From Halarchaeoplasma sp046498385 (GTDB lineage: Archaea; Thermoplasmatota; Thermoplasmata; Halarchaeoplasmatales; Halarchaeoplasmataceae): a stretch of DNA of 41,777 nt. The DNA lies in NCBI GenBank assembly GCA_046498385.1, contig JAWOAU010000037.1, positions 1 through 41,777 of the forward strand. The letters run 5' to 3'. The notes beneath the pieces are model-generated. The model was not told where the DNA came from. It saw nothing but the letters and a program-made list of their open reading frames with translations, and searched no databases. The translations under genes and the position numbers were made by a program. How positions within the stretch are numbered: the stretch's first letter is position 1; every line of letters begins with the position of its first letter. Of the stretch, positions 23,249 through 31,441 are shown piece by piece.

Positions 23249-23602
23249 ATGGTAAATCAGGAGATCGAACAGGCAAAGGCCCAGGCTCAGCAAAAGGGAG
23301 AAGGTTTCTTTGGTAAGTGGAAGGCATCGGCCCATGCAGGCTTCAATTTCCATAACAGATATCATAACATGCCACCCCAGGCTATACTTCAGGAGAACCC
23401 GAACAATTACGAGGTCAGACCGGAGCAGGTAAAATCCGTCAAGATCCGCGCAGGTTACTATGATCAAGAGTACGGTCAAAAAACTCCCGGTAAGATGGTG
23501 ATCAAATGGACAGGTGGCAAGGAGAAATTCACCTTTGAGAGAATGGATCCCCGGCAGATAAAGAATCTACTGGCACCCCTCCTGGGCATCAAGGTAAAGT
23601 AA
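23249..23602 (+). CDS. Conserved-looking hypothetical, probably 5'-truncated
   Basis: The 117-codon frame has real-protein composition: a charged helix NQEIEQAKAQAQQKGEGFFGKW, then AILQENPNNYEVRPEQVKSVKIRAG and GKMVIKWTGGKEKFTFERM, ending in LLAPLLGIKVK. The second half resembles a PH-like beta domain. I do not recognise the family. An in-frame TAG directly precedes the ATG, there is no ribosome site, and the helix starts abruptly. So this is likely the C-terminal part of a longer protein whose N-terminus (perhaps membrane-bound) was removed at the same breakpoint that cut the surface-protein gene on the other strand. Confidence 0.55.
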   Translation: MVNQEIEQAKAQAQQKGEGFFGKWKASAHAGFNFHNRYHNMPPQAILQENPNNYEVRPEQVKSVKIRAGYYDQEYGQKTPGKMVIKWTGGKEKFTFERMDPRQIKNLLAPLLGIKVK

Positions 23603-23683
23603 ATCTACGTTTACAAGGCAAATTTTATTTCACTTCGTTCTATGCCATATCATGGATTCACCGTACTATAAGGAGAGGTCTTT

Positions 23684-24868
23684 TTGAAGACTGATCGAGG
23701 AAATTTTTCCAAGTTCATGATTGCAATCCTTCTTATCATGGGTGCCTTCGGAGTCATGGGAGGAGGACTAGTAGCTCCCGGACTCCCCACCATAGGTGGA
23801 GCCTTCGACGCCCCTGAAGAGCATATAGGTCTCATACTCAGCATATATACTCTAGCTGCCGCTATCAGCCTTCCGGTGATAGGCTATTATATCGATTCCG
23901 TAGGTAGAAAAAAGGTGGGCATCACTTGTCTTTTAATAGACGGTCTCACCGGTTTGTCTATAATTTTTGCTCCAAACTTTTCCATCCTTCTATTGTTGAG
24001 GTTTATCCAAGGCATCGGCATTGCGGGACTGGTACCGGTTGCCATGACGGTTATCGGCGATCTTTTTTCAGGGAGTAGAAAACTGCAGATAATGGGATAT
24101 CTATCCGGTACTATATCGGTGGGTGCGGTGTTGATTCCTCTTCTGGGTGGTTTTCTAGCCTCCAGGGATTGGAAACTGGTCTTCGCGGTTTACGGTTTTT
24201 CCATAGTACTGGCTCTTTTCTTGTTCTTATTCTTACCGGAAACGGGTTCTAAAGAAAAAGATGTTATACACCGTTCCCCAAGTGAGCACGTTTTATCACT
24301 TTTTTCCACCCTTAAAATAAAAAGTGTTCGTAATGTTATGATACATTCCATGATACTATTTTTCTTTCTTTACGCCCTGGTTGTTTACCTGCCGATTTAT
24401 CTAGTTCAAACTCACGGGTTTGACGAAATATTTAGCGGAATATCCTTGGCGGGCCAGGCATTTTTTTCTGCCGTGCTGGCTTCCAGGGCAACTTTCATAG
24501 CCAAGTACCTCAACTGGCGTAAGCGGGCAACACTGGGTTTTTTCTTCATAAGCGTTTGCTTTTTGACTCTCCCGTACTGGCCTTTAGGGAGCTACATGGT
24601 GTGCGTGAGCTTTATAACATACGGTATAGGAATGGGAATAGTTTCTCCTACCATTTATAACAGAGTAACACGATTATCACCGCCCGAACTCACAGGCTCC
24701 GTGATAGCTATATTCAACACCATGAAGTACATTGGTATGACACTAGCTCCCTTGGTCGTCGGTATTTTATTAATATTCATGGGCTTGAAAGCGGTATTCA
24801 TAGGCGTGGGTATAATAGGCTGTTTGTGGGCGTCTGCGACCTTGTTTCCTGACTTGCGTCTGGGATGA
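23684..24868 (+). CDS. Major facilitator superfamily transporter
   Basis: This 394-residue membrane protein has about 12 hydrophobic segments and MFS signatures. The loop 2-3 motif is GYYIDSVGRKKVG (about 67-79), and FIQGIGIAGLVPVAMTVIGDLF lies in helices 4-5 with LPETGSKEKD before the central loop. The pattern is that of drug/proton antiporter-like (DHA) efflux carriers; the substrate is unknown. The start is TTG at 23684, chosen because AAGGAGAGG lies 5-6 nt upstream and no ATG is better placed. Its stop abuts the end of the convergent CBS-domain gene with no gap. Confidence 0.85.
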   Translation: MKTDRGNFSKFMIAILLIMGAFGVMGGGLVAPGLPTIGGAFDAPEEHIGLILSIYTLAAAISLPVIGYYIDSVGRKKVGITCLLIDGLTGLSIIFAPNFSILLLLRFIQGIGIAGLVPVAMTVIGDLFSGSRKLQIMGYLSGTISVGAVLIPLLGGFLASRDWKLVFAVYGFSIVLALFLFLFLPETGSKEKDVIHRSPSEHVLSLFSTLKIKSVRNVMIHSMILFFFLYALVVYLPIYLVQTHGFDEIFSGISLAGQAFFSAVLASRATFIAKYLNWRKRATLGFFFISVCFLTLPYWPLGSYMVCVSFITYGIGMGIVSPTIYNRVTRLSPPELTGSVIAIFNTMKYIGMTLAPLVVGILLIFMGLKAVFIGVGIIGCLWASATLFPDLRLG

Positions 24869-25861
24869 TCATTCCCTGTCAAACTCGTCGTATATCTCTC
24901 CTAAAAGTTCTTCTACTATATCCTCCAGGGTGATCAAACCGTCGAAATTTCCGTTGTCATCTTCGACTATGGCCATGTGTATCCGGTTCTTTCTCATCCT
25001 TTGGAACACCTCTGTTATCTCATGGTCGTTTTTCACCACCATAGGAACGTCCCTGGCGTAATCTCCCATGGTCCCTATCTCCTCACCTAAAAGATTTTTG
25101 CTGTATAATATACCCATTATGTGATCGCTCCCGTGTTGAGCCACCGGTATGCGGGTCAGACCATGCTCTTTGATGAACTCAACTCCCTCGTCTACCGTGA
25201 TGCTTGAATCAAGAACAAAGGAATCTTCTTTAGGTATCTTAACAGACCTTACTCGCACATCTCCGAACCAGAACACGTTGTGCACTATGTTCTTTTCGAT
25301 CTCTTTGATCTGTCCCTCTTCTTCCAGCAGGGATGCCAGGACCCTAACGTCGGATTCTGTTATGCTGGTTTTTTCGTGCCTGGTTTTCCCACCTAGTAAT
25401 TTGATGAGCTTATTAGATATCTTTCTCAGTCCGATTATCAGGGGGTAAAATATCCTTGAAAAGTAAAATATGAATTTTGCATTCTTTATACTGAATTCCC
25501 TTTTATTTTTTATGGCAAAACCTTTGGGTGTTATCTCTGCAAATACTAGTATCAATATGGTCACTACTCCCACGGCGATGGATATACCAAGGTTACCAAG
25601 AAGTTCGTAGGCGAATTTTGTCGAGATGGCTGAGGCGCTTATATTAACTAGGTTGTTACCTACAAGTATGGTTATTATTGTGTTATCCATGTTGGATTTG
25701 AGCTTGATTATTACATCTACGTTTTTTTCGCCCTCAAGGTTCATCTGTGCAATATCCACTTTTGAAAGGGCGGTCAAAGCAGTTTCTGCACCGGAAAAAC
25801 GTCCGCTAAGGTATATAAGAACGACCAACGACAACAGATATGCTATATGCATCATTTCCAT
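24869..25861 (-). CDS. DUF21-CBS membrane protein (CNNM/CorC/HlyC family)
   Basis: This 330-residue protein has an N-terminal DUF21 transmembrane region. GAETALTALSKVDIAQM comes first, TIITILVGNNLVNISASAIST next, and VVTILILVFAEITPKGFAIKN is the hallmark of the family. Two CBS domains follow (about 190-330), with ALSTRIPV-like GLTRIPVAQ and the acidic end LEDIVEELLGEIYDEFD. The usual small C-terminal CorC_HlyC domain is absent. Relatives are Mg2+ (or Na+/Mg2+) transporters. It is the last gene of a three-gene minus operon, 6 bp after the TIM-barrel isomerase gene. Confidence 0.87.
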   Translation of the reverse strand: MEMMHIAYLLSLVVLIYLSGRFSGAETALTALSKVDIAQMNLEGEKNVDVIIKLKSNMDNTIITILVGNNLVNISASAISTKFAYELLGNLGISIAVGVVTILILVFAEITPKGFAIKNKREFSIKNAKFIFYFSRIFYPLIIGLRKISNKLIKLLGGKTRHEKTSITESDVRVLASLLEEEGQIKEIEKNIVHNVFWFGDVRVRSVKIPKEDSFVLDSSITVDEGVEFIKEHGLTRIPVAQHGSDHIMGILYSKNLLGEEIGTMGDYARDVPMVVKNDHEITEVFQRMRKNRIHMAIVEDDNGNFDGLITLEDIVEELLGEIYDEFDRE

Positions 25862-25867
25862 TTTGAT

Positions 25868-26617
25868 TCACTCGTTAGATAACAGTGCCTCTAAATATTC
25901 TTTGCTCAACTCGAGGCTTTCAAAAGAGCGTCCTTCAATCACCCAATTTCCTCGGTACTCCTTCTGCTTTTTTATTACCGTCCTAAAGTCTATCTTTCCT
26001 TGGCCGAGGGGGAGGTGCAAGTCTTTGTCCCCCTCATTATCGTGGAGGTGTATGTTTATAGGTTTGAAGTTCAGGAATTCATTTAATTTACCAGTGGTGA
26101 AAGCATGACCGATGTCCAAACAAAGGTCAAGTTTTGATTTTTCTAAGATATGTTTTATCTCTTCCGGTTGGATACCTAAGGTGGGATAAGGTGCAGGCAT
26201 GTTCTCTATGGCGGTTCTGATCCCTCTTTCTTTTGCTTCCCGGTATATTTTTCCAAGGGAGATGAACTGGGCATCAATTGTCCCTTCCCAAGATCTACCT
26301 ATAGGTGAGTAAAAGCCAGGGTGGACGGTAACTAGGTCAACATCGATAAGAACCGCGAGGTCCAGGGTTCTAACGATCTCTTCTACGGAGGCTTTCCTTA
26401 AGGTGGGATTTATACTGGAGATGTTCAAATCGTTGAAAGGTGCGTGGATTTGTATCTTTATATCTGAGGTGGAGAGTACATCTTTAATCTTATCTCGGTT
26501 TGTCCAACCATGTTCTGCCTCCGCTAGAAATTCCCAACCTTGAAATTTGGCATTTATCTCTTTAAACACGGCTTCGAAGGGTTCGAAACAAAGTATGGGA
26601 TTTGAAGCTAGTATCAT
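25868..26617 (-). CDS. Sugar phosphate isomerase/epimerase-like TIM barrel (AP endonuclease 2 family)
   Basis: The protein has 249 residues. Strand-end metal ligands of the xylose isomerase-like TIM barrel are visible: IQIHAPF, VTVHPGFYS, IENMPAP, CLDIGHAF and INIHLHDNEG, then WVIEGRS. These match the His/Glu/Asp set binding divalent metal in endonuclease IV and sugar isomerases. The family cannot be resolved further, and no substrate is suggested by neighbours. It overlaps the UPF0201 gene by 4 bp (ATGA) and precedes the CBS protein. Confidence 0.8.
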   Translation of the reverse strand: MILASNPILCFEPFEAVFKEINAKFQGWEFLAEAEHGWTNRDKIKDVLSTSDIKIQIHAPFNDLNISSINPTLRKASVEEIVRTLDLAVLIDVDLVTVHPGFYSPIGRSWEGTIDAQFISLGKIYREAKERGIRTAIENMPAPYPTLGIQPEEIKHILEKSKLDLCLDIGHAFTTGKLNEFLNFKPINIHLHDNEGDKDLHLPLGQGKIDFRTVIKKQKEYRGNWVIEGRSFESLELSKEYLEALLSNE

Positions 26618-27006
26618 GTATTATCACCTTTGATAGTCAGGTATTCGATAACCTCTTCAATGGAATCCGAAAAGAGCTTTACCGTTATCCCTCCCAGCGG
26701 CTGTCTCCCGCCGAAGAAGTTGACCCGTGAACCGCATGAAGATTGTTTTGAAAGGACGAACTCACAGCGATCTTCGTATGATTGCCTCAGGAGATGATCC
26801 CTTGCGGTGTTCCTTATATTGGCATCCTTCAGTATCTCTGAGAATCTCCTGAGAGAGGTTGTATATCCTCTTACCAATTCCTCTTTCACCTCCCATTCTG
26901 CTTTCGGGAATATGTTGCTGAGACATTTCAGAAGCTTGTAGGAGTCCTCTGTGGGGTATATTGGACTCTCGATGAAAGCTTCATAGCTTGGAGTTTTCTC
27001 TTTCAT
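26614..27006 (-). CDS. UPF0201 family protein
   Basis: An archaea-specific conserved protein of unknown function. The family pattern is clear: SPIYPTEDSYKLLKCLSNIFP near the start, then LRRFSEILKDANIRNTARDHL, FVLSKQSSCGSRVNF and LGGITVKLF. The start is the ATG at 27006. A TATA-like TTTTTATATG lies about 25 bp before it, indicating a leaderless message. The longer form from 27093 would place the promoter inside the gene and adds a segment that is not family-like. It is the first gene of a three-gene operon. Confidence 0.8.
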   Translation of the reverse strand: MKEKTPSYEAFIESPIYPTEDSYKLLKCLSNIFPKAEWEVKEELVRGYTTSLRRFSEILKDANIRNTARDHLLRQSYEDRCEFVLSKQSSCGSRVNFFGGRQPLGGITVKLFSDSIEEVIEYLTIKGDNT

Positions 27007-27130
27007 TGATTTGGACTTAAGAGAGGGACATATAAAAACTTGTGTTTTCAGAAGAGATCCTATGTAAAAAGGAGAGAAACCTTTATAATCCAAAGTTTGT
27101 TCGTGTTACACCACTATCCTATTCACAAAC

Positions 27131-27204
27131 GGGCTCATAGTCTAGTTGGTTATGACGTCGCCTTGACATGGCGGAGATCGCCGGTTCGAATCCGGCTGAG
27201 CCCA
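27131..27204 (+). tRNA. tRNA-Val (anticodon GAC)
   Basis: It forms a cloverleaf. The acceptor GGGCTCA (27131-27137) pairs with TGAGCCC (27197-27203), with discriminator A at 27204. The anticodon loop TTGACAT closes on TCGCC/GGCGG with one G-U pair, giving anticodon GAC. The T arm is GCCGG-TTCGAAT-CCGGC. CCA is not encoded. No intron is seen. TTTATAATCC at about 27081 is the likely TATA box. Confidence 0.95.
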
Positions 27205-27343
27205 CTAATGTTTTATTAGTTGGCTTACGTAGGTTCGTTAACGTTCTAGTAAAATCTTTTCTTTAAAAATATCGGTTGAAATCAACAATATGTCTTCTTG
27301 CTGTCGTTACAAACGATAATATTTAATAGAGACTTAGTTTCAT

Positions 27344-27802
27344 ATGGTTGTAATGAAAAAGATAGTGCTAGTGGTTATCGCAGTTGTTGTAATCCCTCTC
27401 TTTATAGTGGGATGCACGGAGCCGTCTGTGCCTCCGCCTACTACATATTACCCGAGGATCGTGCTTGATTTTTCAGAAGAGGGTAACGGAAATATCACCA
27501 CTATTTGTGTATTAGGGGTAGAGATAATAAGGTATTCAAATATATCAATGTATATAGATGAGGAAGAGATAATGTCAAAGAAAAACGCCTTCACGTTGGA
27601 ATATGAAACTGAAAAAGAGGAATTCCACCTTGAAATATATGCAGATACCGAGGATAATAATTTCTTTTTTCATGTGGACGTCAAGGTGATAAACGTGGAA
27701 AACTTGATATTCGAACTGACTGATATGGAAGGTAGCGTAGATAACATAAGAAAAGCAGATCTCCCTCACACCCAGCGGTTCAACCGAGTCGAGGAGGAAT
27801 AA
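27344..27802 (+). CDS. Predicted lipoprotein of unknown function
   Basis: It has 152 residues. An N-terminal hydrophobic segment (KKIVLVVIAVVVIPLFIVGC) ends in a lipobox-like FIVGC, followed by a Pro/Thr-rich linker TEPSVPPPTTYYP, so a surface-anchored lipoprotein is likely. The rest is acidic and strand-rich with no family I recognise. A TATA-like TATTTAAT lies about 25 bp before the ATG at 27344, fitting a leaderless start. The ATG three codons later (27353) is an alternative. The next small membrane-protein gene follows after 1 bp with a good ribosome site, so the two probably work together. Confidence 0.65.
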   Translation: MVVMKKIVLVVIAVVVIPLFIVGCTEPSVPPPTTYYPRIVLDFSEEGNGNITTICVLGVEIIRYSNISMYIDEEEIMSKKNAFTLEYETEKEEFHLEIYADTEDNNFFFHVDVKVINVENLIFELTDMEGSVDNIRKADLPHTQRFNRVEEE

Positions 27803-27803
27803 A

Positions 27804-28109
27804 ATGAGAAAAATACCGTTTCCTTTGTTGATAACGGGATTTATTGTAGTAGTATTTGGTATTTTCTCCATAGCGCTGATAACCGGTGTTTTTCCCGTGG
27901 GCGATCCTTTGACGCATTTTTATGCCTTCGTATTTGCATTGGTCCTGGTATCGGTATTTGCAATGATTGGTGCGATTTTTTTAGGTATGTTCATCTCACA
28001 CCGGGTTTTTTCTTCTCAGGAATTTACCGCCTTCGAGGAAGAGATGTTAAAGATGAAAAACGACATCGATCATATCCGTAAAAAACTCGAAGAATCCGAG
28101 GAAAATTAA
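27804..28109 (+). CDS. Small membrane protein with two TM segments and a C-terminal coiled coil
   Basis: It has 101 residues. TM segments lie at about 9-29 (LLITGFIVVVFGIFSIALITG) and 42-65 (FVFALVLVSVFAMIGAIFLGM). A charged coiled coil, EEEMLKMKNDIDHIRKKLEE, sits at the C-terminus and probably faces the cytoplasm. GAGGAGG lies 5 nt before the ATG. It forms a bicistron with the predicted lipoprotein gene. No family was recognised. Confidence 0.65.
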   Translation: MRKIPFPLLITGFIVVVFGIFSIALITGVFPVGDPLTHFYAFVFALVLVSVFAMIGAIFLGMFISHRVFSSQEFTAFEEEMLKMKNDIDHIRKKLEESEEN

Positions 28110-28174
28110 GAACTCGGACCTTTTTCCACCAATATCTTTAAGTATTTCGGTCATACCTCTCTAGTGGTGGTAAC

Positions 28175-28453
28175 ATGGAATTCAAGCTTTTGGAAAGAAC
28201 GGAAAACAGTTTAAGAATAAAGATCTTCGAAGCCGATGCTAGTGTGATGTATCCGGTGGTGGAAAACCTTCTTTCTGACGATAGGATACTGGAAGCCAAT
28301 TACTCGGTAGAGCATCAGGAACTGGATGACCCGATACTTTATATCATGTGCGATAAAGATTCTGATCCATCTGAGGTACTGGTTGAAAATGCTGAGGAGA
28401 TAAAGGAACAGTTTTCGAAGGTTTACGAGGAACTATTTGAAGAAGAGGAATAA
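28175..28453 (+). CDS. rpoL: DNA-directed RNA polymerase subunit L
   Basis: This is the archaeal homologue of eukaryotic Rpb11/AC19, which pairs with RpoD in the assembly platform. The 92-residue protein fits the family: MEFKLLERTENSLRIKIFEADASV, VVENLLSDDRILEANYSVEHQ (the NLL...V..A.Y..eH pattern) and DDPILYIMC. The HT of the common EDHTF signature is changed to SVMY, so it is a divergent member. GGTGG lies 4 nt before the ATG. truD follows 15 bp later. Confidence 0.82.
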   Translation: MEFKLLERTENSLRIKIFEADASVMYPVVENLLSDDRILEANYSVEHQELDDPILYIMCDKDSDPSEVLVENAEEIKEQFSKVYEELFEEEE

Positions 28454-28468
28454 TCCGGTGAACATCTG

Positions 28469-29755
28469 ATGGAAAGTAAGGTGGGGATAGAACTTTTCTT
28501 GGTTCAATGTCCAGGTGTGGGTGGTAGGTTAAAAAAGTATCCCGAAGACTTTGTAGTTAAAGAGGAAATTGACCTCACCAAATGGGAAGGTGAAGGAGAA
28601 TATGTTATTGCAAAAGTTTGGTCTCGTAATTGGGAGACCAATCGTTTGATACGTCACCTATCCCGCGAACTGCATATCAGCAGACGCAATATCAGATTTG
28701 CCGGAACGAAGGATAAAAGAGCTGTTACTACTCAATGGATGTCCTTCAAAGTTGAACCGGAAGAGCTGTTAAAAATCAACATAAAGGACGTGGAGATAAG
28801 TGATATAAGAAGTACACCACGTTCGCTGTATATCGGTTCCCATCTAGGCAATTGGTTCGATATAATCGTCCGGGATCTAGAGACCGATGATGCCAGCTCA
28901 ATTTCGGACAAAGTAGGCTCGCATATTAAGAAGTTAAATGGATTTCCCAATTGGTTCGGAGTGCAGCGGTTCGGTACTATGCGTCCCATCACCCATCTGG
29001 TGGGTAAAGCCATCGTGAAAGGTGATTTCCAAAAGGCGGTAAGGACATACGTGGCTAATCCCATAGAAGAGGAAGAAGAAAACAGCTATCGGGTAAGGAA
29101 GAAACTTGAATCAGATTGGGATTACCAGCATGCTTTGAAAACTTATCCAAGATACCTAAACTTCGAAAGGGCTATTTTGCAGGAACTGGTCAAAAACCCC
29201 GAAGACCATGTATCCGCATTGAGGGTTCTCCCGGATAATCTGCTGAGTATGTTTGTTCATGCTTACCAATCCTATATTTTCAACAAAATACTCAGCAAAA
29301 GACTGCACAAAGGCTTACCCCTAAACGACGTTGTAGCCGGTGACGTAGTTCTTCCGGCGGATAGGGAGGGATATCCTGTCCTAGCGAATGCGGTCAAACT
29401 AAAAGATAGAAATCTAAATAAGGCTTCACGTATGGTCAAGGAAGGTAAAGCCTATGTCAGTGCCCCGCTTTTCGGTATAGATTCAGAATTGTCGGACGGT
29501 GAACCTGGAGAGATCGAAGCTAAGATAATCGAAAAAGAGGGGCTTAACAACGATGATTTTGTAATTCCAGAAATACGGAAGTTGTCCTCTAGAGGAAGCC
29601 GTCGATCGATATTTTCACCGATTAAGGGGTTAAAGTGGGAGGTGGATACAGGAGTTTTACGAACGTCGTTTTACCTTCAAAAAGGCAGCTATGCCACCTG
29701 TTTGCTCCGAGAATTCATGAAACTACCCGACGACAAGGTCAACCGCTACAGTTAG
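28469..29755 (+). CDS. truD: tRNA pseudouridine synthase D
   Basis: It makes pseudouridine at position 13 of tRNAs. The TruD signature is seen in FAGTKDKRAVTTQWMSF, whose Asp (residue about 78) is catalytic. NWFGVQRFGTMRPITHLVGK and the C-terminal SYATCLLREFMK also match. The insertion domain of archaeal TruD lies between them. The length of 428 is typical of archaeal rather than bacterial forms. It is downstream of rpoL and overlaps the convergent SCP2-domain gene by 4 bp. Confidence 0.93.
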   Translation: MESKVGIELFLVQCPGVGGRLKKYPEDFVVKEEIDLTKWEGEGEYVIAKVWSRNWETNRLIRHLSRELHISRRNIRFAGTKDKRAVTTQWMSFKVEPEELLKINIKDVEISDIRSTPRSLYIGSHLGNWFDIIVRDLETDDASSISDKVGSHIKKLNGFPNWFGVQRFGTMRPITHLVGKAIVKGDFQKAVRTYVANPIEEEEENSYRVRKKLESDWDYQHALKTYPRYLNFERAILQELVKNPEDHVSALRVLPDNLLSMFVHAYQSYIFNKILSKRLHKGLPLNDVVAGDVVLPADREGYPVLANAVKLKDRNLNKASRMVKEGKAYVSAPLFGIDSELSDGEPGEIEAKIIEKEGLNNDDFVIPEIRKLSSRGSRRSIFSPIKGLKWEVDTGVLRTSFYLQKGSYATCLLREFMKLPDDKVNRYS

Positions 29756-30099
29756 AATAAATCCTTAATTTTGAGAAGGTCCAAGAATGATGCGTCTATC
29801 TTGATTTTTTTTCTAGCATAGGCCTCCATAGGCCTCATCTCCTTGGATAATATGGCCTTCAAAGTGCCGCTGTCGGTATCGATAGTAATATCCGCCTTTT
29901 CTAATTTACCTTCTTCAAGGTCGCTGACATCTCCATTGGAAATCGTAAAGTGATAATCCAAATCATCCTCAAGGTCTATGACAATGTCTCTTTCGAAGTC
30001 CTTGAGCTTCTGCTTTAACTTGGGCTCCTCTTTAGCTTTATTTCTGAATGACGTGACCACTTTTTCTATCATCTCTTTTACTTCATCTTTATCGGCCAT
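29752..30099 (-). CDS. SCP2 sterol-transfer-fold protein
   Basis: It has about 115 residues. After an N-terminal helix (EVKEMIEKVVTSFRNKAKEE) it follows the SCP2 pattern: DIVIDLEDDLDYHFTISNGD, EKADITIDTDSGTLKAILS and the terminal KIDASFLDLLKIKDLF. SCP2 folds bind lipids or other hydrophobic ligands; the ligand here is unknown. The ATG at 30099 is preferred; an in-frame TTG at 30108 sits only 2 nt from the ribosome site. A TATA box at about 30135 would give a short leader. It ends within truD on the other strand. Confidence 0.75.
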   Translation of the reverse strand: MADKDEVKEMIEKVVTSFRNKAKEEPKLKQKLKDFERDIVIDLEDDLDYHFTISNGDVSDLEEGKLEKADITIDTDSGTLKAILSKEMRPMEAYARKKIKIDASFLDLLKIKDLF

Positions 30100-30212
30100 T
30101 TTAAACAACTCTCCCTCTACATAGTGTATGATACTTATAAGCTTTTTCAGAAATAATCGTGAAATCCTGAGTTATATTCAATGCATTTCTTTTTGTTTTT
30201 ACTGGAATTGAT

Positions 30213-30311
30213 TTGCAATTCCATACGGGTGAAAAATGCCCGGAACGCAGGAATAAAACTCAAAGGGAAGCTTGGATGTGCCCCTACTGCGGCAATCCAA
30301 GCTTCAGCTAA
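30213..30311 (+). CDS. Possible short zinc-ribbon protein or remnant
   Basis: A 32-codon frame from a TTG at 30213 reads HTGEKCPERRNKTQREAW, then MCPYCGNPSFS and stop. This looks like a small zinc ribbon in which the second Cys of the first knuckle is Arg (CGC, one transition from TGC). No strong ribosome site precedes it. The region also forms a perfect 11-bp hairpin, GAAGCTTGGAT (30267-30277) with ATCCAAGCTTC (30295-30305). It ends 5 bp from the stop of the convergent DMT transporter. It could be a decayed gene or a structured 3' region. Confidence 0.35.
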   Translation: MQFHTGEKCPERRNKTQREAWMCPYCGNPSFS

Positions 30312-30316
30312 ATGAT

Positions 30317-31237
30317 TCATCTACCGTACTGTGCGATGGTTATACCTATCACAATTATCAAGCCGGCCAAAATCGCCTGAATAGATATTATCTCTCCCAA
30401 GAATATGAACGAGAAGAGGGTTCCGAAAAGGGGTATCAGATAAGAAAAAAGAACCTGCTTGGATAGCTGACTTTTTATCAGTACTTTATACCATATCAAC
30501 AAGGCCACGCCGTTGCAAACGAACCCTAGGAAAAACATCAACATCCAAACACGGGCAGATACACTGCCAAGTAAAGTTATATCCTCAGTTATCAAGGTAA
30601 TCGGCAGAAATAATATGGTAGATAAGATCAAAGCGATGGTTATGATTAGAAGCGGATCATACTTGGAAAGAGCCTTTTTCGTCAGTACACCGGAAATTGC
30701 ATAGAAAAGCGCACTTGCCAGCATAAGTAGGTTTCCTACAAAGGTGGTGCCGCCCAAAATAATGCCGCCTCGAGTTACCAGCAGCAGGGTTCCACTTAAT
30801 GCAATCCCCGCTCCGATCCCTTTCACCTTGCCGATGTATTCTCCTAAGTACATGCTGGATAGAAAAATACTAAAGATGGGAGAAGTGGCCTGGATTACGG
30901 AACTCAAGGATGCAGCCGAAGCCGGGTCCATCATGGTCATACCAACGTTCTGTGCGGATAACGGTAGATAGAACTGAGTAAGGGCGATGCCGATGAATGG
31001 CAAGGGGTCTTTGAATAAAGGTTCAAACATGAATGAACCGCCCCTATTTACAAGAATGAATATTGAAAGAGGGACCGCTCCGAATAGTACCCGAATGAGA
31101 CCGAGGGTCAAAGGGTCGACCACCTCTAAGGCGATCTTTATGACGGGAAATGAGAGACCCCAGAGTGCCATGGAAAAAATCAGGAGAGATAGATTTTTGG
31201 GTTCGATTGTAGACGGTGACACTCTTTTTTGCATCAA
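30317..31237 (-). CDS. EamA/DMT superfamily transporter
   Basis: The 306-residue membrane protein has about ten hydrophobic segments arranged as two EamA repeats. The first runs from LLIFSMALWGLSFPVIKIALE, with DPLTLGLIRVLFGAVPL. The second starts near GNLLMLASALFYAISGVLTKKAL and ends GEIISIQAILAGLIIVIGI. Drug/metabolite transporters of this type export amino acids or other small molecules; the substrate is unknown. An inverted repeat TTTTGATT/AATCAAAA (31269-31293) lies upstream and might be an operator. The 200 bp before the RNase HII gene hold no other gene. Confidence 0.87.
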   Translation of the reverse strand: MMQKRVSPSTIEPKNLSLLIFSMALWGLSFPVIKIALEVVDPLTLGLIRVLFGAVPLSIFILVNRGGSFMFEPLFKDPLPFIGIALTQFYLPLSAQNVGMTMMDPASAASLSSVIQATSPIFSIFLSSMYLGEYIGKVKGIGAGIALSGTLLLVTRGGIILGGTTFVGNLLMLASALFYAISGVLTKKALSKYDPLLIITIALILSTILFLPITLITEDITLLGSVSARVWMLMFFLGFVCNGVALLIWYKVLIKSQLSKQVLFSYLIPLFGTLFSFIFLGEIISIQAILAGLIIVIGITIAQYGR

Positions 31238-31441
31238 TGAAGGAGGAAGGGTATCAACAATAACTAGCTTTTGATTAATCTAGTCAATCAAAAAGAAATG
31301 GAAATAATGTTAAATGGTCGAGTTATTATCTTTTTATGCCTGATGATTGAGTTTTTCATGCTACGATATACCCAGTTCAACTCACTAGAAATGCCTGCCA
31401 AAATAGGTGGAGGGGGCAAACACTGCTAATCTTGACATACT

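Noticed and set aside
23105..23479. Minus-strand 124-codon frame bridging the breakpoint
   Set aside because: It is the antisense of the plus-strand 117-residue protein and the wrong frame of the surface protein; the hydrophobic runs come from reversed codons.
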